Positions 1 through 8,380 of a DNA stretch of 64,000 nucleotides are shown here, in pieces. Location of the stretch: assembly GCF_014646015.1 (NCBI RefSeq), contig NZ_BMMQ01000004.1, positions 186,001 through 250,000 of the forward strand. The letters run 5' to 3'. The translations under genes and the position numbers were made by a program. How positions within the stretch are numbered: the stretch's first letter is position 1; every line of letters starts with the position of its first letter. The DNA is from Microbacterium nanhaiense. GTDB taxonomy: Bacteria > Actinomycetota > Actinomycetes > Actinomycetales > Microbacteriaceae. The notes below the pieces were generated by a model. It saw only the letters and a program-made list of their open reading frames with translations, made no database searches and was not told the DNA's origin.

Positions 1-1
1 C

Positions 2-202
2 CGCTGGGTGGTTCCCGCGCACCTGCGCGGCGACCGCCGGGTGGCGGCGGAGATCGCGGAGCGGCGCGCCCGCGACGATGCGGAGCGCGATGCGCTGCTC
101 GACCGCCTCGAGGTCAGCCACACCGAGCTGGCGCACGCCGACACGGCGGTGCCGCGGATCCTGCGGATGCTCGCGAGGAGGCCCCGTGTCCGAGGTTCCT
201 GA
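2..202 (+). CDS. DUF58-type protein, C-terminal end (partial)
   Basis: Only the last 66 residues are in the window; the frame is open at the left edge and ends with TGA at 200-202. The visible part is charged, Arg/Ala/Glu-rich and helical, with no domain that identifies it alone. Position decides the call: in actinobacteria, operons that encode two von Willebrand A membrane proteins are usually preceded by a MoxR ATPase and a DUF58 protein, and the next gene starts inside its 3' end (17 bp overlap). The DUF58 assignment is therefore inference from context; the coding frame itself is well supported. Confidence 0.5.
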   Translation, partial: RWVVPAHLRGDRRVAAEIAERRARDDAERDALLDRLEVSHTELAHADTAVPRILRMLARRPRVRGS

Positions 203-659
203 GCTGTACCCGCCTGTTCAGTACGAGTGGTGGTGGCTGGCGCTCGCCGTCGCGATCCTCGTGGTGCTCGCGGCGGGGGCGTGGCTCGTCTGGGCGCTCA
301 CGCGCCCTCCGCGGGAGCGCCCCGAGCCCGTCGCCTCGCTCGATGCGCGCCTCGATGCCCTCCGCCGCGAGCACCTGGACCTGATCGACTCCGTCGAGGC
401 GCGATACGCGGCGCGCCGGCTGCGCCCCCGGGAGGCGAACGCGGAGCTGAGCCGCATCACGCGCGCCTTCGTCAACGAGTACACGGGCGTCGAAACGCCG
501 GTGCTCTCCCTCGCCGAGCTGCAGGCGCGGGGCCTGAGCCCCGAGCTCATCGATGCCGTGCGCCGGCACTTCTACCCGAGCCTCTACGTCGAGGGCCCGC
601 CGATCGACCCCGTTGCGAGCGCCGAGGCCGCGCGAAGGGTGGTGACGGGATGGCACTGA
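186..659 (+). CDS. Single-pass membrane protein of the MoxR/VWA operon
   Basis: A 157-residue protein. The GTG at 186 is chosen because the reading before it is a shadow of the upstream gene and overlap of neighbours is the rule here. Residues about 15-38 form one hydrophobic segment (WWWLALAVAILVVLAAGAW), followed by a long cytoplasmic or periplasmic helical part with many Arg, Glu and Ala. It lies between the DUF58-like end and two VWA proteins, overlapping both. Small one-pass proteins at this place in MoxR-VWA operons are common (DUF4381-like), but I see no catalytic motif. Function unknown; probably part of the same membrane complex. Confidence 0.75.
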   Translation: MSEVPELYPPVQYEWWWLALAVAILVVLAAGAWLVWALTRPPRERPEPVASLDARLDALRREHLDLIDSVEARYAARRLRPREANAELSRITRAFVNEYTGVETPVLSLAELQARGLSPELIDAVRRHFYPSLYVEGPPIDPVASAEAARRVVTGWH

Positions 660-1630
660 CGAACCCCTGGTGGATCCTCGTCGCCGCGGCCGTCGCGATC
701 CTCGCGATCGCCGCTGGCCTGCTCTGGCCGCGCCGCCCGCGCGAGGGCGCCGGCGCCCTCGTCGCGCGCGCCGAGCGGATCCGCGGGATGGCGTCCGTGC
801 GGCGCGCCGCGCGGATCCGCGCGATCGGCCTCGGCGCCGTGTGCGGCCTCGGCGCGCTCGCGGTGCTCGCGGGCGGCGTGATCGCGGCGAAGCCGATGTC
901 GGTGCAGCAGGTCACCCCCGAGAACCACAGCCGCGACGTGATGCTCTGCCTCGACGTGTCGGGCTCGATGAGCGACGTCGACATCGAGATCCTCGACGTG
1001 TTCGACGAGCTGCTCGACGGCTTCCAGGGCGAGCGCATCGGCCTGACCATCTTCAACGCCTCGCCGGTGCAGGTGTTTCCGCTGACCGACGACTACGGCT
1101 TCGTGCGCACGCACATCCAGTCGCTGCGCGAGAGCATCGACTGGGGCACCTCCTCGGGCGAGATCCCGGAGCACTGGGTCGGCACGCTCGATGGCCCCGG
1201 ATCCTCGCTCATCGGCGACGGCCTCGCGGCCTGCGCGCTGCGCTTCGACCGCGCCGGCGAGGACCGCTCGCGGTCGATCATCCTCGCGACCGACAACGAG
1301 CTCGAGGGCGCGGCGATCATGTCGCTGGAGCAGTCGGCCGACTATGCGGCGCGCAACGACATCCGCGTCTTCGCGCTGAACCCCATCCAGGACGCCTCGG
1401 CCGTGAGCGACGATCTCGTGCGGGCGGCGGAGGCGACCGGCGGTCAGGCCTATGCCCTGCGCGGCGAGACGACGGTGGGCGACATCGTCGCGGAGGTCGA
1501 GAAGCAGGACGCGGCGGCGATCGAGCAGCACGATCGCGTCGTCTGGACCGACGCCCCGGCGCCGTGGATCGCGGGGCTCTGCGCCGCCGTCGCGGCGCTG
1601 CTGATCGTGCTGTGGACGGTGCGCGCATGA
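650..1630 (+). CDS. VWA-domain membrane protein (BatA-like)
   Basis: 326 residues. The ATG at 650 lies inside the previous gene's end. Two N-terminal membrane segments (about residues 7-23 and 60-80) are followed by a von Willebrand factor A domain with the metal-ion adhesion site LCLDVSGSMS (D-x-S-x-S), and a C-terminal membrane segment (about 300-322). This is the BatA architecture. Such proteins act with MoxR-type AAA+ ATPases in assembling or stress-protecting envelope complexes. The gene ends in ATGA, shared with the second VWA gene, so the two are likely translationally coupled and form a pair. Confidence 0.88.
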   Translation: MALTNPWWILVAAAVAILAIAAGLLWPRRPREGAGALVARAERIRGMASVRRAARIRAIGLGAVCGLGALAVLAGGVIAAKPMSVQQVTPENHSRDVMLCLDVSGSMSDVDIEILDVFDELLDGFQGERIGLTIFNASPVQVFPLTDDYGFVRTHIQSLRESIDWGTSSGEIPEHWVGTLDGPGSSLIGDGLAACALRFDRAGEDRSRSIILATDNELEGAAIMSLEQSADYAARNDIRVFALNPIQDASAVSDDLVRAAEATGGQAYALRGETTVGDIVAEVEKQDAAAIEQHDRVVWTDAPAPWIAGLCAAVAALLIVLWTVRA

Positions 1631-2649
1631 GCTTCCTTCCCATCGCCCACCCCGCCCTGATCGCGGTCCTCGCGATCGCCGCGGTGGGCCTCGTCCTCTG
1701 GCGGCTTATCGCCGATGCGGGCCGCCGCGGTGTCTGGATCCCCCGCCTGCTGCTCGTGCTCACGTGCGTCGCGCTCGCCTTGCGGCCGGGGCTGCCCGAC
1801 GGATCCGCGCAGCAGGTCGTCGCCGACGTCGACGTCGTGCTCGTCGTCGACAGCACGACGTCGATGGTCGCGGAGGACTGGGACGGCGGTCCGCGCCTCG
1901 ACGGCGTCCGTGCCGACGTGCAGCAGCTCATCGACGCGTACCCGGGCGCCCGCTTCTCGCTCATCACCTTCGACAATTCGGCCTCGCAGCGCCTGCCGCT
2001 GACGACCGACGTCGACGCCGTGATGTCGGCCCTCGAGGTGCTCACCCCGCCGACGACCGCCTACGCCCGCGGGTCCGACATCGGCGTCGCCGCTCCCCTG
2101 CTCGCTCAGGTTCTGACGACCCAGGAGGACGCGGCCGACGATTTCGCGCAGGCCTCCACCGTGACGGCCGCCGCCGCCCCACGCGCCCAGTTCGTCTTCT
2201 ACTTCGGCGACGGCGAGCAGACCGCCGAGACGGATCCGACCTCCTTCGCGGGCGCCGCAGACCTCGTCGCCGGCGGCGCGGTGCTCGGCTACGGCACCGC
2301 CGAGGGCGGGCGCATGCGGGTCGACACCGGGCGCCTCGGCGAGGAGACGGATCCGGAGTACCTGCAGTACGACGGCGCCGACGCGATGTCGGTCATCGAC
2401 GAGGAGAACCTCGCCCGCGTGGCGGCGGAGCTCGGCGTGAGCTACGCACACCGCTCCCCCGAGGCGCCGCTCGCGCTGCCGGACCCTCCGCGGGTGTCGG
2501 CATCGCTCGCCGATTCGGCGAGCGTCGGCGCGCGCACGGAGCTGTCGTGGATCCTCGCCCTCGTCGCCGCGGGACTGCTCGCCTGGGAGCTCGCGGGCGC
2601 GGCGCGCAGGGTGCGGCAGACCATCACCGATGTGCGGAGGCTCGAATGA
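1627..2649 (+). CDS. VWA-domain membrane protein, second copy (BatB-like)
   Basis: 340 residues; starts at the ATG that overlaps the upstream stop. Membrane segments at about residues 9-26 and 38-55 and near the C-terminus (about 300-320) enclose a VWA domain. Its adhesion site reads VVDSTTSM, the D-x-T-x-S form, where the first VWA protein has D-x-S-x-S. An acidic, Gly-rich stretch with YFGDGEQTAETDP follows within the domain. It is paired with the preceding BatA-like gene, and again shares ATGA with the next gene. Role inferred from family: metal-dependent protein interaction at the membrane. Confidence 0.87.
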   Translation: MSFLPIAHPALIAVLAIAAVGLVLWRLIADAGRRGVWIPRLLLVLTCVALALRPGLPDGSAQQVVADVDVVLVVDSTTSMVAEDWDGGPRLDGVRADVQQLIDAYPGARFSLITFDNSASQRLPLTTDVDAVMSALEVLTPPTTAYARGSDIGVAAPLLAQVLTTQEDAADDFAQASTVTAAAAPRAQFVFYFGDGEQTAETDPTSFAGAADLVAGGAVLGYGTAEGGRMRVDTGRLGEETDPEYLQYDGADAMSVIDEENLARVAAELGVSYAHRSPEAPLALPDPPRVSASLADSASVGARTELSWILALVAAGLLAWELAGAARRVRQTITDVRRLE

Positions 2650-3383
2650 GCGACGCCCGAACGCCGGATCGCCGCCGCCAGGCGCGGCTGTGGATCGCGG
2701 TCGCGAGCATCCCCGTCGTGCTCCTCGCGCTCGCCCTCGTCGGCAAGTGGATCTCGATGTACGTCTTCGCCCAGGGCGCCATCGCCGCGCACGTGCAGGA
2801 AGACGGCCCCGCGGGCATCGCCCGTGCCGAGAATCTCGAACCGGCCAACTGGTTCGAGGAGTGGAAGGCGCCCTACGACAAGGGCGTCGCCCTCGCCGAT
2901 GCGGACCGCCTCGCCGATGCGCGCGCGAGCTTCGAGGGCGCGCTCGGCCTCGCGACGGGCCTGGACGTGTGCCCCGTGCGCACGAACCTCGCGCTCGTCA
3001 TCGAGCGCATGGGCGACCAGGCCCGGGCCGCGGATCCGGACTGGGCGACCCGCCTCTACGGCGAGGCGCTGACGATCACGCTCGAGATGCCGAAGGAGTG
3101 CCGCTCGGAGGAGGCGCGCGAGCAGTCTCCCGATCCCTCCCGGGATCCGGACCAGGAGCTCGACGAGGGCGAGCAGCGGCTGCGCGAGAAGATGCAGGAG
3201 CCGCCGCAGCAGGATCCGCCGCCGGAGCAGGAGCCCGAGGAGCAGGAGGAGCAGCCGCAGGACGACGACGCTCTCGGCGACATCGAGGATCGACTCCAGG
3301 AGGGCCAGCGCCAGCGCGACGAGCAGCAGCGGCAGGGCGAGGAGAACGGCGGCTCGGGATCCGGGGTGGAGAGGCCATGGTGA
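2646..3383 (+). CDS. Membrane-anchored TPR-like protein with acidic/Gln/Pro tail
   Basis: 245 residues. One N-terminal membrane segment (about 14-35) is followed by a helical part (about 60-140) whose repeat spacing (KGVALADADRLADARASFEGAL, then a second unit with TNLALVIERMG) resembles tetratricopeptide helices. The last 80 residues are extremely rich in Glu, Gln, Pro and Asp and probably disordered. BatC-like TPR proteins often follow BatA/BatB genes, which fits the position. Coupled by ATGA to the VWA gene upstream and overlapped by the next gene. Confidence 0.72.
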   Translation: MSDARTPDRRRQARLWIAVASIPVVLLALALVGKWISMYVFAQGAIAAHVQEDGPAGIARAENLEPANWFEEWKAPYDKGVALADADRLADARASFEGALGLATGLDVCPVRTNLALVIERMGDQARAADPDWATRLYGEALTITLEMPKECRSEEAREQSPDPSRDPDQELDEGEQRLREKMQEPPQQDPPPEQEPEEQEEQPQDDDALGDIEDRLQEGQRQRDEQQRQGEENGGSGSGVERPW

Positions 3384-4489
3384 GCTCCGACGCCCGCGCC
3401 CGCTCGAACAGGCGCCTCGGTCGCGACTACGTCGCCGGCAGCGAGGGCGCGCCGCCGCTGCCGCCGGAGGGCGGCTACCGGCACGAGCGCCGCTTCCCCG
3501 ACCGTCCCTTCATCGGCGACCTCGTGGCGCCGGGCCCCCGGCCCCGCGGCCCGCGTGCGCACCCGCTCGGCTGGATCGCGCTCTGCGGCGCCGCCCTGTT
3601 CGCGCTGCTTCTCGGCCTCTCGCTGCTCTCGGGGGAAGGCCAGCTCGTGCTCTCGCCCGGGGTACTGTTCGGTCAGGCGGTCGTCGTGGGCATGATCATC
3701 GCGGCGTTCTGCGTGCCGCGCGGGCGCGTGCTCGCGGGCGTCGCCCTCACGATCGCGCTCGTCTGCAACGCCGGCACGGCCGCCGCGCTCGGGGCGATGT
3801 TCCCCACCACCGCGGGGGACGTCTCGGGAACCCTCAGCGAGGAGGATCGCGCGCGGCTCGCCTACCCGGGCGTGCGGGGCATCGATTCCGGGGCCGTGCT
3901 GAACGCTCCCTCGCTGGAGCAGGTCATCGCGAGCACCGACGCGCTCTCGCAGGAGATCCGCGACCGGCTGAGCGACGAGCTCGGCTACACCTGGGTACAG
4001 ATCACCGACGCGAGCACGCGCCGCGAACGCAACGGCTACGGCGGCGAGTCGCTGCTGCAGCAGTACTTCTCGCCCACGTGGCGCACCGAGCAGCCGCTCC
4101 ACGACTACGACGAGAAGCTCCGCGCGATGTCGATCATCGACGAGGTGCTCGCCCGGGACGGCGCGTACTACGCGCTCTACCCCCTCAACGTGCCCGATGG
4201 ATCCGTCGACGAGAGCGTGCTCGAGTCGCTCTACGGCAGCGCCGACCCGCGCGAGCAGTCGCTGTGGGAGTACGGTTCGTCGCGCATGGACGCGAGCTTC
4301 GCGGGCCCGGAGCCGACGCTGTTCTATGCGACGATCACCGACCTCGCGAACGACGCCTCGGGCGACGCCCGTGCGCGAGAGGAGGCCTCGCGCGTCGGCG
4401 ACGACCCGCTCGAGGGCCTCGACCTGACGTTCATCTCACGACAGCTGCTGAGCGAGGCCGACCGGGAGGCGTTCGAGGCGGGGAGCTGA
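3377..4489 (+). CDS. Unrecognised membrane protein closing the VWA operon
   Basis: 370 residues, ATG at 3377 overlapping the previous gene by 7 bases. About 65 residues of basic, Pro/Arg-rich cytoplasmic sequence precede three hydrophobic segments (about 66-86, 95-115 and 120-142). The remaining 220 residues are soluble and acidic, ending ISRQLLSEADREAFEAGS. The order of genes and overlaps show that it belongs to the MoxR/VWA operon. I do not recognise a family. It ends 9 bases before the stop of the convergent protease gene with no hairpin in between. Confidence 0.8.
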   Translation: MVSSDARARSNRRLGRDYVAGSEGAPPLPPEGGYRHERRFPDRPFIGDLVAPGPRPRGPRAHPLGWIALCGAALFALLLGLSLLSGEGQLVLSPGVLFGQAVVVGMIIAAFCVPRGRVLAGVALTIALVCNAGTAAALGAMFPTTAGDVSGTLSEEDRARLAYPGVRGIDSGAVLNAPSLEQVIASTDALSQEIRDRLSDELGYTWVQITDASTRRERNGYGGESLLQQYFSPTWRTEQPLHDYDEKLRAMSIIDEVLARDGAYYALYPLNVPDGSVDESVLESLYGSADPREQSLWEYGSSRMDASFAGPEPTLFYATITDLANDASGDARAREEASRVGDDPLEGLDLTFISRQLLSEADREAFEAGS

Positions 4490-4498
4490 CCCCCGCCC

Positions 4499-7400
4499 TC
4501 ACCGCACCTTCGGCGCCCCCAGCTCGGGCTTGGCGGACGCGGGGCTCGCCTCGAGCGCCGCGAGTAGCTCGGCGATCGCGCGGTCGAGCTGCGGATCCGC
4601 ATCGGAGAAGAGATCAGCGGGGTCGTGGATGACCTCGATATCGGGATCGACGCCGTGATTCTCCACGCCCCAGCCCTTGCCCTGGAGCCAGTAGCCGTAG
4701 CGCGGCTGGGTAACGCGGGTGCCATCGACGAGCTCGTATCGGCTGTCGATGCCGACGACGCCGCCCCAGGTGCGGGCGCCGATGACGGGGCCGAGCCCGA
4801 GCGCCTGCGCGCGGGCGTTCACGATGTCGCCGTCGGATCCCGAGAACTCGTTCGCGACGAACGCGACCGGGCCGCGCTGGGCGCGATCCGGATCCGCGAC
4901 CATTTGCTCGTACTGCCGCGCGTGCGTCCAGGCGATCACGCGGGACGAGAGCCGCTCGATGACCAGCTGGCTGGTGTGCCCGCCGCGGTTGTACCGCACG
5001 TCGGCGATCACGCCCTCGGCGGCGCTCGCCGTGCGCAGATCCCGGTGCAGCTGCGCCCAGCCCGGCGCCTGCATGTCCGGCACGTGCAGGTAGCCGAGGC
5101 GACCGCCGGACTTCTCGGCCACGTACTCGCGCCGCGAGCGCACCCAGTCCTGGTACCGCAGGGCCTGCTCGTCGGGCAGGGGGACGACGGCGACGCGGCG
5201 CGTCTCGCCTTCGCGCGACAGGGTCAGTTCGACGGGCTTGTCGGCGGCGCCGACGAGCGACGCGCCGAGCCCGAGCGTGGGATCCACGGGCGCCCCGTCG
5301 ATCTCGGTGATCACGTCGCCCTCCCGCGCTCCGATACCGGCGGCGAGCAGCGGCGAGCGCGCGCCCGGATCGCTCGATTCGCCGGGCAGGATCCGGTCGA
5401 TGCGCCAGCCGTCGGCGACGGGCGAGGCGTCGATGCCGAGGAAGCCGAGCTTCTTCGACGCGTCGCCGAGCGGCGAGGCGGGCAGGACGTAGGCGTGCGA
5501 GGTGTTCAGCTCGCCCACGTGCTCCCACATGATGTCGACGAGGTCGTCGTGGCTCGCGGCGAGGGGGACGACCTCGCGCCAGCGGGCGGTCGCCGCCTCC
5601 CAATCGACGCCATCCATGTCCGCGCGCCAGAAGTGATCGCGCATGAGGCGCGCGTTCTCGTCGAACATCTGCAGCCACTCCGCGCGTGGGTCGAGCTGGA
5701 ATCGCAGGCGTGCGAGATCGATCGAGATGGGCGGCTCGCCCCCGTCGGCCTTGCGGGTCGCCCGCACGATGCTCGCGTCGCCGTCCTTCCGCACGAGGAT
5801 CCGCTCGCCGTCGCCCGAGACCTCGAACTCGTCGAGCCCCTCCACGACCGTGACGACCTCGCGATCGTCGAACGACCATCGTTCGAGGCGGTTCGGCTGC
5901 TTCTCGCCGGGCACCCCCGCCCTGCGGGATCCGAGCCGGCCCACGTCGGCGCCCTCGGCGATCCACGCGACGCCGCCCGCGGTCGCCCGCAGGTCGCGGT
6001 AGTCGGCCGATGGCACGGGGAACGGCGTGACGCGCTGATCGGCGCCCTCGGCGTCGAGGTCGGGCGAGGACTGCTGTCGGAGGCGACGCTTGTCGGCGGC
6101 GAAGCGCCACCCGTCCGCGCTCGGCCCGAAGGGCGCCGGATCGGTCGCCGAGAGCGGCAGCAGCCACGGCCGCGTCGCGCCCGCGAACGACAGGTCGAAC
6201 GCCTGCGCGTTGTAGACGGGGTCGAAGGTGCGGTTCGACAGGAACACGAGGTGCTTGCCGTCGCGCGTGAAGTCGGGCGAGTGGTCGTGGAAGCGGCCGT
6301 CGGTGAGCCGCACGGGCTCGGCGTCGTCGCTCGTCTCGACGATCCACAGGGCGTGCAGCTCGCCCTCGCCGCTCGTCGGCTGCGACCAGGCGAGGTAGCG
6401 GCCGTCGGGCGAGAAGCGGGGGCTCATGGCCTCGCCCTGCGGCGAGCGCGCGACCTCGCGCGCCGACGCGGCCTCGACGTCGATCAGGCGCACGGATCCG
6501 TCGTGCGAGATCGACGCGAGCGTGTCGCCCTTCGGCGACGCCGCGAGGTGCAGCACGCGGCCGAGCTGCCCCGTGAGGATCGGGAAGGCGTCGTCGGCGC
6601 CGACGATCTGGATCCCGTCCTCCCCCTCGATGTCCGTGACGTAGGCCGCCCGCCCCGTCGTGCCGAGCACGACGGCCTCGCGCGCGCGGACACCGGATTC
6701 GGCGCCCGGGAGCGCGCGGGCGGGGCCCTGGCGGTGCGTCAGCCAGAAGGGCTTCCCGCGCCAGATGGCGAGGCTCGCGTCGCCCGTGTGATCGGGGGCG
6801 AGCTCGGTGAGGTTCTCGCTCGGATCGAGCGCGACGGGCTCGGGGGCCGCGCCCGGCACCTCGATCTCGACGGTGCGCGGCTCGCCGTCCAGCGAGTCGA
6901 GCACGCGGATCCGCCCGCGGCTCGACCAGACGATCCGGGAGCCGTCGCTCGTCGCGTCGCGGACGTAGCCGTCGGCCGCGGTCTGGAAGGTGAGCTGGCG
7001 CGGCGCGTCGCCGTCGAGGATCCAGATATTGGCCTGTTCGTCCGCGCGGTCGGGGAAGCGCGCGGCGCGGTCGGAGACGAAGGCGAGGCGGTCGCCGAGC
7101 CACATCGGATCGACGATCGCGGCCTCGTCGCCGCCGAGCACGCGCGCCCAGTCGCCGCCCGGCTCACGGATCCACAGCCGCGGGGCCGTGCCGCCGCGGT
7201 ATCGCTTCCACCACGCGGGAGGGCGGCTTCCGGGTGTCACGAGGGCCTGGCGGCCGTCGGCGTGCAGGGCCACGCCCCACGCCATGCCGATCTCGAGGCG
7301 CTCGACGCTGCCGTCGAGCGCGACCGCCTTCGTGACCGTGTGGCGGATCTCCGACTCGCCGGCGCTCGATCCGACGAGGACGCGGCCGTCGTCCAGCCAG

Positions 7401-7678
7401 CCGAAGTTCTGCAGCGCGGGGCTTCCCCAGTACGTCAGCCGGCGCACCTCGCCCGTCGCGAGACCGGCGACCATGAGCTCGGGATGGCCGTCCCGGTGCG
7501 AGACGAAGGCGATGTGCTCGCCATCGGGCGAGAAGCGCGGCTGGCGCACCGGCGCGCGATCGCTCGTGAGCCGCCAGGCTCGGCCTCCCTCGACGGGCGC
7601 GACCCAGATGTCGTCGGCTGCGACGAAGGCGATCTGGTCTCGATGGATGTGCGGATACCGGAGGTATGCGGATGCCAT
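4499..7678 (-). CDS. Tricorn-like S41 serine protease
   Basis: 1059 residues, the usual length for tricorn protease homologues. The N-terminal two thirds are beta-propeller repeats with TolB/WD40-like SPDG motifs (SPDGEHIAFVS, SPDGRYLAWS, TRDGKHLVFLS). Next come a C1 helical region, a PDZ domain (about 760-850) and the peptidase core. Catalytic residues in the tricorn pattern are visible: Ser-His in LNTSHAY (about 726), the nucleophile in FSGSDGD (about 947) and the Glu in GVENHGVDPD (about 1006). Tricorn degrades oligopeptides in the cytosol downstream of the proteasome; no signal peptide is present. A TAGCCT hexamer 6 nt before the ATG suggests a leaderless message. Confidence 0.93.
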   Translation of the reverse strand: MASAYLRYPHIHRDQIAFVAADDIWVAPVEGGRAWRLTSDRAPVRQPRFSPDGEHIAFVSHRDGHPELMVAGLATGEVRRLTYWGSPALQNFGWLDDGRVLVGSSAGESEIRHTVTKAVALDGSVERLEIGMAWGVALHADGRQALVTPGSRPPAWWKRYRGGTAPRLWIREPGGDWARVLGGDEAAIVDPMWLGDRLAFVSDRAARFPDRADEQANIWILDGDAPRQLTFQTAADGYVRDATSDGSRIVWSSRGRIRVLDSLDGEPRTVEIEVPGAAPEPVALDPSENLTELAPDHTGDASLAIWRGKPFWLTHRQGPARALPGAESGVRAREAVVLGTTGRAAYVTDIEGEDGIQIVGADDAFPILTGQLGRVLHLAASPKGDTLASISHDGSVRLIDVEAASAREVARSPQGEAMSPRFSPDGRYLAWSQPTSGEGELHALWIVETSDDAEPVRLTDGRFHDHSPDFTRDGKHLVFLSNRTFDPVYNAQAFDLSFAGATRPWLLPLSATDPAPFGPSADGWRFAADKRRLRQQSSPDLDAEGADQRVTPFPVPSADYRDLRATAGGVAWIAEGADVGRLGSRRAGVPGEKQPNRLERWSFDDREVVTVVEGLDEFEVSGDGERILVRKDGDASIVRATRKADGGEPPISIDLARLRFQLDPRAEWLQMFDENARLMRDHFWRADMDGVDWEAATARWREVVPLAASHDDLVDIMWEHVGELNTSHAYVLPASPLGDASKKLGFLGIDASPVADGWRIDRILPGESSDPGARSPLLAAGIGAREGDVITEIDGAPVDPTLGLGASLVGAADKPVELTLSREGETRRVAVVPLPDEQALRYQDWVRSRREYVAEKSGGRLGYLHVPDMQAPGWAQLHRDLRTASAAEGVIADVRYNRGGHTSQLVIERLSSRVIAWTHARQYEQMVADPDRAQRGPVAFVANEFSGSDGDIVNARAQALGLGPVIGARTWGGVVGIDSRYELVDGTRVTQPRYGYWLQGKGWGVENHGVDPDIEVIHDPADLFSDADPQLDRAIAELLAALEASPASAKPELGAPKVR

Positions 7679-7684
7679 GCGGCC

Positions 7685-7690
7685 AGGCTA
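7685..7690 (-). promoter_or_regulatory. -10-like hexamer TAGCCT, 6 nt before the protease start
   Basis: Read on the minus strand the hexamer TAGCCT is followed by six bases and then the ATG at 7678. There is no purine-rich ribosome-binding site in that space. The arrangement would put the transcript start on the A of the ATG (leaderless). Confidence 0.5.
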
Positions 7691-7726
7691 TCGGCGGTCG
7701 CGACGACGTGCCAGGGGTCGCCTCCG

Positions 7727-8380
7727 CTACCGCAGGCCCGCGTCGTGGATCCGGCGGGCGAGCTGCACGCGGTTGCCCGCGTCGAGCTTCGTGAACAGGT
7801 GCGCGATATGCGTCTTCACGGTCGCGACGCCGAGGAACAGCTCGGCGGCGATCTCGGCGTTCGACAGGCCGCGCGCCACGGCGAGCGCCACCTCGCGCTC
7901 GCGCTGGGTCAGCGATTCGGCGAGCGCCCGCGCGTCGGCGTCCTGTGCGCGGGAGCCCGTCGCGGCGGCGATGAGCCGATGCGTGACGCTCGGCGAGAGC
8001 ATCGGCTCGCCGCGGGAGACTCGCCGCACGGCGTCCACGAGGTCGGCGGGCGGGGTGTCCTTGAGGAGGAAGCCTGCGGCGCCGTCGCGCAGCGCCGTGA
8101 GCACCATGTCGTCGGCGTCGAAGGTGGTGAGGACGATGACGCGGGTTCCGGATCCGCCGGCGACGATCTCGCGGACCGCCGCGAGCCCGTCGAGGACGGG
8201 CATGCGGATGTCCATCAGGGCGACGTCGGGCTTTCGGCGCGAGACGAGGTCCACTCCCTCGCGGCCGTTCGCGGCCTCGCCGACGAGCTCGATGCCCGCG
8301 TCGCCGCCCAGCATCATCGTCAGCCCCGCCCGCACGAGCGGGTCGTCGTCCACGAGCACGACACGGATCGGCTCACTCAT
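7727..8380 (-). CDS. LuxR/NarL-family response regulator
   Basis: 217 residues; ATG at 8380 gives the canonical receiver start MSEPIRVVLVDDDP. The receiver domain (1-120) has the acidic pocket (DDD), the phosphoacceptor Asp in VALMDIRMP (about 54) and the KDTPP lysine. The C-terminal LuxR helix-turn-helix (about 150-217) reads LTQREREVALAVARGLSNAEIA and VKTHIAHLFTKL. The gene overlaps the histidine kinase by 8 bases and is surely its partner. It is a transcription factor, but the target genes cannot be named from sequence. The deoC gene and the ABC-2 exporter pair are nearby candidates; DesK/NarL systems often control such exporters. Confidence 0.95.
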   Translation of the reverse strand: MSEPIRVVLVDDDPLVRAGLTMMLGGDAGIELVGEAANGREGVDLVSRRKPDVALMDIRMPVLDGLAAVREIVAGGSGTRVIVLTTFDADDMVLTALRDGAAGFLLKDTPPADLVDAVRRVSRGEPMLSPSVTHRLIAAATGSRAQDADARALAESLTQREREVALAVARGLSNAEIAAELFLGVATVKTHIAHLFTKLDAGNRVQLARRIHDAGLR

